Both the position numbers and the translations under genes were made by a program. Shown here piece by piece: positions 57,675 through 64,000 of a stretch of 64,000 bases of DNA (positions are counted from its first letter, which is position 1; each line of letters begins with the position of its first letter). The notes beneath the pieces were generated by a model that saw nothing but the letters and a program-made list of their open reading frames with translations, was not told the origin of the DNA and did not search any database. Origin of the DNA: Ancylostoma caninum (taxonomy: Eukaryota > Nematoda > Chromadorea > Rhabditida > Ancylostomatidae); assembly GCA_037903475.1 (NCBI GenBank), contig JBAJFG010000384.1:2363001-2427000 (forward strand). The letters run 5' to 3'.

Positions 57675-58173
57675 ATGCATCCATTTCGTTTGGAGATGGG
57701 GAGCTGAACGGGGCTAAAACTTCGCCTTCTAGTGCTGACTGACTGTTATGAGCGTGACTTTTGAACGCTATTTGATCAATACATTCAAAAACTGATAGAA
57801 ACAGGTTCAAAGAAGAGCCAAAATGAACCTTTAAGAGGCGCTGTTCATCGGTGAGTTGCGAGGTCACCAGTTCCAACGTTGTTCATGGTCAAACAGCGTT
57901 CTACAACTGCGCCCAGTCGTTAGAATGCGAGCTTTTGGCCAAACTCTGTACCCGTTGTATCTGTTCGGACGTTGGAACTGGTGACCTCGCAACTCACCGA
58001 TGAACAGCGCCTCTTAAAGGTTCATTTTGGCTCTTCTTTGAACCTGTTTCTATCAGTTTTTGAATGTATTGATCAAATAGCGTTCAAAAGTCACGCTCAT
58101 AACAGTCAGTCAGCACTAGAAGGCGAAGTTTTAGCCCCGTTCAGCTCCCCATCTCCAAACGAAATGGATGCAT
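57675..58173. repeat. Large inverted repeat, 205-bp arms without visible mismatch
   Basis: The arms 57675-57879 and 57969-58173 are mirror copies with no gap and no difference that I can see, separated by 89 bp. Each arm has the same open frame, outward from the centre, reading MELVTSQLTDEQRLLKVHFG and on to SSPSPNEMDA. The text CTCTGTACCCGT occurs both left of the left arm (57663) and in the spacer (57944). No TIR or target duplication is obvious. Confidence 0.93.
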
Positions 58174-58489
58174 CACCTTTGTACTGAAAACACACCGACA
58201 TCATCTGTCATCTCAAGCAACTAGTGTACCAATCAAATTAACAAGTATCCAAATGTCACTGAAAACTTCTGCTTTTATGGCAAACTCTAGTGACTGTGCT
58301 TAGTACATCTCTTCAAAATGACGCCATGATCAGCGTCGTGCTCTGAATTTTGATCGAACTTCACTGCGAATTTTGATGACTAAAAGGATGAAGAATTGTG
58401 CAAATTCTTCTCTACAATATTCATGTCGTATCTCACTTTCATTATCTTCAATATTGTAGAATGTGACATCTTGTAGCATCTAGACCACT

Positions 58490-58562
58490 TATCCGTTATC
58501 CGTTATCCGGTATCCGTTATCCGGTCATTTTTGGCCTATCCGTTACCCGCATCGTTATCCGG
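58490..58562. repeat. TATCCGT/TATCCGG degenerate tandem repeat
   Basis: ATCCGTTATCCGTTATCCGG and variants recur seven to eight times, ending in ATCGTTATCCGGGTCG. Confidence 0.85.
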
Positions 58563-58669
58563 GTCGTGAAAAATCTCGTATTCGCTCATCCCTGGTAAGT
58601 AACGAGGATGGCGAGCGCATTCTTAATTACGCCGAGTCTCATAACTTTGTTAACGTTAACATGTGTTAA

Positions 58670-59335
58670 CGAATACGAGATTTTGGAAGCGGCCATCCCA
58701 CCTCGTCTCCTTCTACAGCGGCAGCAACAAGACACAGATCGACTACGTGCTCGTGAGGTATCATGACCAGAAGCTCGTCACGGATGCAAGTCGTACTGTA
58801 TGAGACGGTCGCGTCGCAACACCGTCCGCTAATCTGCATAATAAAAATCACGCCGCCAAACAAGAAGAGTGTCGAACGATGTGGGCCGGCTCGAATCAAG
58901 TGGTGGAGATTAAGAGAGAAAGAAATAGCAGTCATCTCTCACATTCAGTTGCCGCCTATCACGAACACCGACGAAGCACGGCAAAAGGTAACTGATGCTG
59001 TCCTCGCAACTGCTTGCTCCGAACTCGGCAAGACCTAACCTGACCGACGGAAGATTGACAGGAAGACTTGGCTTTGGACGGAGAAAGTGAGGGCGAAAGT
59101 TCGCCTAAAGAAGCGGCTATACTACTCCTTCCTTGAGAATGAAACGACAGACAACTGGAGAAGTTATTGCGAAGCGAAGAGGGCTGCTAAGAAGGCTGTA
59201 GCCGCAGCGAAGGCGGCTCATTACGATGAAGTCTGTAAGATGTTAGACTCGAGGGACGGTGAGCGCTTCATCTACTGACTCGCGAAATCGCGTCAGAGCC
59301 AAAGCAGACGACGTCGAGAAGTTTCACGGCGTCAA
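58670..59335 (+). pseudogene. RTE-type LINE fragment (endonuclease end and linker)
   Basis: The plus strand reads HLVSFYSGSNKTQIDYVLVR at the start, then ARIKWWRLREKEIA, KTWLWTEKVRAKVRLKKRLY and YCEAKRAAKKAVAAAKAAHYDE, the region between endonuclease and polymerase of RTE elements. Frame changes occur near 58800 and 59036. Both ends of the element are missing. Confidence 0.75.
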
Positions 59336-59355
59336 CGATGACCAAGGTGATCACC

Positions 59356-59401
59356 ATCACCTTCTTGTGATCCACCTCCTGATGGATCACAAGAAGGTGA
59401 T
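59356..59401. repeat. Perfect 19-bp-arm hairpin
   Basis: ATCACCTTCTTGTGATCCA at 59356-59374 pairs with TGGATCACAAGAAGGTGAT at 59383-59401, with an 8-nt loop. It lies at the 3' edge of the RTE fragment and may be a short reversed duplication made at truncation. Confidence 0.92.
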
Positions 59402-60011
59402 GTGACGATGGAGGGATTATTTTGAGGTCTCGACGGAAGAATCAAATTAGCTTTCCATAATTCATCTCCAAACAGTTGCACCCTCTTTGCTCCACAATTA
59501 ATTCTGAAGTGATTCCGCCCTCTCGAAAAAAAAACTTTTTTTCAATACCGAGAATCGAACCAGTGGTGTAGCAAAATGCAATTATACCTTCGTTACACTA
59601 CGGTATAAATACCATTTTGAACTATTGATCAACAGAGCTGGGGCTAAGAAGGGGTTTATTCCGTACGTATAATGAGCGGCCAAATACAATTATTCATTAT
59701 TAAGGCATACAACTGTTCATTATTAAGGCACGCACAATGAAGACTTTTTAGAAACAACACTGGCTTATTAATAATTGTAAGAATTGGAAGAATCAAATTA
59801 AACCAGATTAACAGCATTGATATGGGTACATGAAATACCTCAGTGGTTAGAGAAGGTATTCAAATAAGGACGAAGAAATTATACATTACGGCACTTTGTA
59901 CATGTGATAGCATTCTAACTGAAAATTTACAATGCTGAACGCGACATGAATTGTGGAACTGTACAATTGTTTAATATTAAAATGAAGTAAGGATACAATG
60001 AATGCAATCCG
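59402..60011. other. Left part of a possible tyrosine-recombinase retroelement
   Basis: It contains the first copy of a 63-bp direct repeat (59582-59644) and two units of a tandem repeat TGTTCATTATTAAGGCA-like near 59689-59740. A tRNA B-box-like sequence lies near 59550 on the minus strand, but no full cloverleaf forms. No gene is seen. Confidence 0.4.
59582..59644 (+). repeat. Direct repeat, copy 1
   Basis: TTATACCTTCGTTACACTACGGTATAAAT and following matches 61894-61957 with few differences, in direct orientation about 2.3 kb away. Confidence 0.85.
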
Positions 60012-60299
60012 CTAAGGAGACGTGCTAGTAGGTAGAGAAATAGGTAACGGAGATACATACGATTGGAAAGCTTTAGTACTTTTCCATCTGCCCGCTGGTA
60101 TGATCCTAATGTGGTCCACACCCAGATTAACAGCAAGTGTGGCAGCACCACCCCTAAGAGAATGAGATGTAAGATTGAGGTGATGCAGATTTGTGGATCT
60201 GAGAAGAGATTTGAGCCGATTGTTGAGCGTAGAGATAGTAAGTGGAGATCCCGTGGCTGATGACTGGAACAAGAATGAAACCGGCTTCACAGACAGCAA
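60012..60299 (-). pseudogene. Tyrosine recombinase C-terminal relic (DIRS/PAT-type retroelement)
   Basis: The minus-strand frame reads HSLRGGAATLAVNLGVDHIR and then GRWKSTKAFQSYVSP. HxLRxG, the GRWxS box and the final Tyr correspond to the second Arg, the His/Trp and the nucleophile of tyrosine recombinases. Upstream sequence is broken. Direct repeats flank the area, as is known for PAT/DIRS elements. A crypton-type origin is possible. Confidence 0.6.
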
Positions 60300-60474
60300 G
60301 TATTAGTCTATGAGCTCTTGTTCTATGTGATCCAGATGGAAAGAAATCCGTATACCCGTACTGTACTGGTCCGTTTTGGATTTCCTAATGGACAAATTCC
60401 ATAAACCACTACCTATGAATGTCAAGTCTCTATAATTTCCACGTGCTTTCTTCTCTAAACCTGGGCATGATGTT

Positions 60475-61121
60475 TTAACCCATGACGACCGCTCGCATTT
60501 TTGCGTGTCTGGCGCGTCGGACCAACGCCCCTTTCAAGAGTGCGGCGTACGCCGAGTTCCACACTGTTACGATGAGATAATTGGGAATAGAACAGATCTT
60601 TTTGCAAAATAACTCGAAATCAAGTTCTAAGAAATTTTTGTATCATCGGACCAGAAAAGGATCTGAACCCTTCTAGATTTCATTGAGGACGAAAGAAATT
60701 TGTAAAGGATGTTTTGAGTAATATAACGGAGTGTTCAGAGAGTATAGATGTTCGTGTGGCTCTATCCTGGCGAATAAGGAGGTGCAGGATGTAACGAACG
60801 TGTTTCTATGTAGGAAACGTGGCTTTTATCCAGATTATTTCCATCCACTACACAAGAAATGAAAAGCAATCCTTTTTGATTTTAAAATCCCATCCTTTTT
60901 ATGATATTTGTCGCAATAAAGGAAAGTCTTTCTCGAACCACAGTAGTTTTAGACCTTCTTGGGAAGAATCGTACCCATTCCGTATGGAAACACTGCGAAA
61001 TAGTTCGAAAATAAGGTCCAGTACTTGATAAGAAGGGCGCGACTCACCGGTGAGCCGCGCGGGCCCACGCGACCAAAAAAGCACGGCTCAGCGGTGAGCC
61101 ACGCGGTCGTCAATGGGTTAA
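60475..61121. mobile_element. Non-autonomous piggyBac-like element
   Basis: It starts TTAACCCATGACGACCG and ends CGGTCGTCAATGGGTTAA, so TTAA flanks inverted repeats beginning CCCAT. PiggyBac-group elements target TTAA and usually start CCC. The right part holds two near copies of a palindrome, CTCACCGGTGAGCC and CTCAGCGGTGAGCC, as subterminal repeats. No transposase is found. Confidence 0.75.
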
Positions 61122-61172
61122 TGATGCTTTCACTTCTTCTGCCAACCAGGTTCTTAGGTGGTCAACTTTATT

Positions 61173-61210
61173 GGCCTACGTTTCGAACAGATCGTCGTCT
61201 TCAGAGGCCT
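61173..61210 (-). ncRNA. Hammerhead-like motif, left arm (degenerate)
   Basis: The minus strand gives stem I strand GGCC, U, core CUGAAGA, a weak stem II, GAAA, C, GUA and the partner GGCC. The core order is kept and GUA is an allowed cleavage triplet, but stem II pairs poorly, so activity is doubtful. Confidence 0.45.
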
Positions 61211-61236
61211 AAATATAAGAACTGCGAGCCACTTTT

Positions 61237-61275
61237 AGGCTTCTGAAGACGATGATCTGCTCGAAATGTCAGGCC
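61237..61275 (+). ncRNA. Hammerhead-like motif, right arm (degenerate)
   Basis: The plus strand gives GGCUU, core CUGAAGA, a weak stem II, GAAA, U, GUC and AGGCC. GGCUU and AGGCC pair over five bases. Stem II is poor, as in the left arm. Confidence 0.45.
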
Positions 61276-61362
61276 AATAAAGTTTACCACCTAACAACCT
61301 GGTTGGCAGAAGAAGTGAAAGCATCAATTCGCTATGTTGCAGATTCTTAGCCTCGCTTATTC

Positions 61363-61392
61363 TTAAAGGCAGCACCCACGATAACTTTCATG
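61363..61392 (+). mobile_element. Single TTAA/AGGCAGCA element end
   Basis: TTAAAGGCAGCACCCACGAT is the left terminus of the TTAA family. No partner end was found to its right inside the window. Confidence 0.45.
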
Positions 61393-62657
61393 CCCAAAAT
61401 TTTGAATTTTTTGGAGTCCGGATGATCGTCCCAAAAATTCTACGCAAGTTGCACCGCCCAAGGCATCAGCGTTCCCAAGATTTAACAAGTTGGACTTGGA
61501 TGATTTCGGAGCGATATGGATTGACCTTGGAGGCGGATCTGTCTGTCGACAGGGCATGACCGAACCTACTTCCATTAATCCCAGGGAACGAGCTGTAGCT
61601 GACAACGCTTCTCCCTCTTGTAATCTCGAGGCTGAAATGATAGTCAGGTCTAGTTATATGTTATCGATCAATAATAATATCAACTGCTCGCAGCAGGGTG
61701 GGTTGACGGGGCTCACTGCACAGTGACAAACCTGGATGACCCGTCTTTCGCGTCCCCAAGGGACGCTGCACAGGCTCCGCCCCAAATCCCGACACGATCG
61801 GGATCTTACGAAATCGACAAGCTGCGTGGGCCCCGCCCTCAATCCCGACGAGAATCTTTAAATCTCACAAACCAAAGATCAATAATTCAAAACTTATACC
61901 TCCGTTGCACTACCGTATAAATACCATTTTGAACTATTGATCAACAGAGCTAGGGCTATGGAACTGTAAAGCCTGAGGAGGAGCCAACAAAAACTTCAAG
62001 ATTTGTTCAAAAACTCTTTGCCTTCTCTGCATGATAGGCTTCGCTGGTCTGGCACAGTAGCATCTTTGCATCTGCTCATGAGTGATTCAGATATACGTAT
62101 GACTATGGCAATATCGAGGGAGATAGCTCAAGCCCAATTCCGAGATGGGCAAGGAAGACCGTTTGTGAATTGCGTGGTGATTGGCAGATACTGCCTTAAA
62201 ATGTCCTGATACACGTCGGACAAGGCTATATAGAGATTTGATGAGATTTTTCATGTATACAAAGTTATAGAAGGTGATTCGTCACGAATATTTTACCCTT
62301 TTCGTTCCATTACATTACAGTTTCATCTTATAAAGCGTGATTTTGAACACTAAAAAAGATTCTTAAATAACACATCTCACCTTCCAAATAAAAGAAGTGA
62401 TTCTAGTTTTCAAATAAAAAGCTTAGGCAAAATCGATCCAATGATGAGTGACGAGACACCTTCTGTGATTCTGTAAAATATGTAAGATATTCGTGTAAAA
62501 TCTTCTGTTTAACGATACCCGAGATTGATAAACTTCTTTATTCCTTCTCCGAAAGAACTCCCGCAAATCAACACCATTAGGAGCACATCGGCTGAGCAGA
62601 CATAACGGCGACGATTTCAAAGTCCATGTAAGCATACTAGCTCACGAAACTGAAATA
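61393..62657. other. No supported gene; contains the second direct repeat
   Basis: The plus-strand frame 61490-61726 is open but unrecognised and may belong to the tyrosine-recombinase element. The direct repeat copy 2 is at 61894-61957. The frame 62003-62209 is also unassigned. Confidence 0.35.
61894..61957 (+). repeat. Direct repeat, copy 2
   Basis: TTATACCTCCGTTGCACTACCGTATAAAT and following matches 59582-59644. Confidence 0.85.
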
Positions 62658-63934
62658 TTAGGTTGAGGAATTATGAATGTCCGTTTGACCCAAGAACTAA
62701 ATTTATTACAAAAGCAACAACTCAACAACTCAATCGGTGATATATTCACCTTCTTGATCTATGACCTTCTTCCATCTTTTGCGCAGGGAACGGATCCCTC
62801 TCTCGAAGAACTCGGGTGGCCGCGAATCGAAGAAGTTGGACACCCAAAGTCGGATCTCATCAAGGTTTTGAAACTTGTTCTCCTTCATACTGTGCCGCAC
62901 TGACCGAAACAGGTGGTAATCTGAGAGCGCAAGATCCGGGCTATATGGCAGATGAGGTAGAACCTCCCAGCCCAACTCTTCGATTTTCTGCTGCACGATC
63001 CTTGCAACATGCGGTCCTGCGTTGTCGTGGAGGAATTTTGTAGTCCTTATATCCACTCCTTGTCGACGCAGTGCCTGGTCCACGCAGGTCAATTGTTGTG
63101 CGTAGAGTTCTGCCGTGACCGTCTGACGAAGAGCTAGCACCTCAAAGTACACAAGTCCTCTGGCATTCCACCAAACACATAGCATGGTCTTTCTTCTATA
63201 AGTGTCGGGTTTCGGGGTGGCTCTTGGCTCTTCTCCGTGTCCTAAGCACTGCCTTTTTCTGGTCACGTTGTTGAACATGATCCACTTCTCATCCGATGTG
63301 ACGATTGAGTCGTAAAAACCACTGTTCTTTGCAAGTCGAATGAGGATCCCAGCAATCGAGACACGTGCAGCCTTGTTGGCGTCGCTGAGTTGGTGTTGGA
63401 TCCATTTGCCTTGTCGGTTCGTCTTCCCCATGGCATGTAGGTTGTTGACGACAACCTTTTGATCACATCCATATATCTGCGCGAGTGTACGCGTAGTTTG
63501 ACAGGGATCGGACTCGACGGCTTCTTTCAGCGCATCACTGTCTACAGCTTGACGTCGCCGTTGATGCTCTTCGTCTTCAAGGGACTCATCTCCGTTGTGG
63601 AAGCGGTCAAAACATCAAAACATCTCCGGCACTGGCGCTCTGATATGACATCTTCTCCGAAAGCGTTGCATAGGCTACGATGAGATTCAGCTGCCATTTT
63701 TCCTTGTTTGAAGTCGTAGAGCATACATACGCGCAACCGATATATCTGGTCAGTCATCGTCAAATAGTTTTTTAGGGTGAGAAATGAAAGAATTTTGGTA
63801 TGATTTAGATATGGTTCGACGCGCGCGCCAGAACATGCCCTTTCAAATGAGTACGCACTCACCCCTAAAAGCGTGAACACCGTTGAAATGTAACGAAACA
63901 AAAGTAGAGGACATTTATAATTCCTCAACCTAAT
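62658..63934 (-). mobile_element. Mariner element, full length (1277 bp)
   Basis: TTAGGTTGAGGAATTATGAATGTCC at the left and its inverted complement with one change at the right, each next to TA. The transposase is on the minus strand. The ends are intact, so the copy could still be mobilised in trans. Related mariners are known from hookworms. Confidence 0.95.
62730..63757 (-). pseudogene. Mariner transposase with an 8-bp frameshifting duplication
   Basis: Transposases of this family cut and paste DNA at TA. The start is ATG at 63757 (MTDQIYRLRVCMLYDFKQG), opening a helix-turn-helix region. At 63607-63622 the plus strand has TCAAAACA twice in a row, which shifts the frame. After it, the other frame continues to a stop at 62730. 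All three catalytic aspartates are present: TSDEKWI, LHDNAGPH and SPDLALSDYHLF (D,D34D type). Without the extra 8 bp, the length would be 339 codons plus stop, the normal mariner size, so this appears to be its only lesion. Confidence 0.93.
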
Positions 63935-64000
63935 AGAAACACGCAAGACAATTGAAGCTTTCTGGATAAAATCCACATGCCCGCAAATGAACCGGAAGGA

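Larger units (their letters stand above)
61123..61325. repeat. Long hairpin with a hammerhead-like motif in each arm
   Basis: The arms 61123-61213 and 61234-61325 are about 91 bp with several mismatches and one short gap, with a loop of 20 bp. The outer part reads GATGCTTTCACTTCTTCTGC, and the inner parts hold GGCCAATAAAG-type Penelope ends in opposite orientation. Confidence 0.85.

Noticed and set aside
59530..59605. Possible tRNA gene on the minus strand (GGTTCGATTC B-box-like sequence, acceptor-like ATACCG/CGGTAT pairing)
   Set aside because: The T-stem does not pair and no sound anticodon arm forms. At best it is a tRNA-derived relic in the direct-repeat region.
1..64000. CRISPR arrays or bacterial operons
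   Set aside because: There are no regularly spaced identical repeats; spliced genes and LINEs show that the DNA is eukaryotic.

Overview
The window looks like intergenic-rich chromosomal DNA from a parasitic nematode, most likely a strongylid (hookworm-type) genome. The reasons are two transthyretin-like (TTL) secreted-protein genes with short introns and a splice acceptor directly before the ATG, as expected for spliced-leader trans-splicing, plus RTE and CR1-type LINEs, mariner/Tc1 elements and Penelope-like elements. There are no operons, rRNA genes or CRISPR arrays. Most long open frames are transposon relics or chance frames.

Host genes: a multi-exon minus-strand gene can be followed from 12237 to 4051. 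It encodes a cysteine-rich ectodomain, one membrane segment and a short cysteine-containing tail, about 560 residues, and may belong to the nematode EFF-1/AFF-1 cell-fusion proteins. Two paralogous three-exon TTL genes lie at 37784-38470 and 51395-51992, on the plus strand. They sit in a duplicated segment (about 34.3-38.5 kb and 46.0-52.1 kb). The left copy carries a Penelope-like fragment and the right copy an RTE element. A few weaker exon candidates lie at 40.7-41.9 kb and 46.7 kb.

Mobile DNA, left to right: a TIR family with copies at 5.4-6.3 kb and 43.1-44.9 kb; a mariner-sized element at 13.2-14.5 kb; a broken CR1-like LINE (15.2-18.7 kb) interrupted by a mariner (16493-17768) and abutting a minus-strand RTE element (18.7-21.8 kb); a Penelope-like GIY-YIG relic (23.5-25.6 kb) split by a second copy of the same mariner in the opposite orientation; a complete Ty3/gypsy-type LTR element (26788-33712, 250-bp LTRs, TGGT target duplication) with a damaged pol; a family of TTAA-flanked AGGCAG-ended elements (39.1-40.5, 43.75-44.17, 44.37-44.78 and 53.3-53.8 kb); a second RTE (48.1-51.0 kb); a Tc1-ended foldback (55.6-57.1 kb); a 205-bp-arm palindrome (57.7-58.2 kb); an RTE fragment (58.7-59.3 kb); a tyrosine-recombinase relic between long direct repeats (59.6-62.0 kb) that also contains a TTAACCC element; and a full mariner (62658-63934) disabled by an 8-bp duplication.

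The most unusual signals are hammerhead-ribozyme-like motifs at Penelope-type ends (23553-23589, and an inverted pair at 61173-61275), the TTAA elements with precise empty sites visible in the paralogous repeat copy, and the fusogen-like gene. All calls are by reading only; no search was run.
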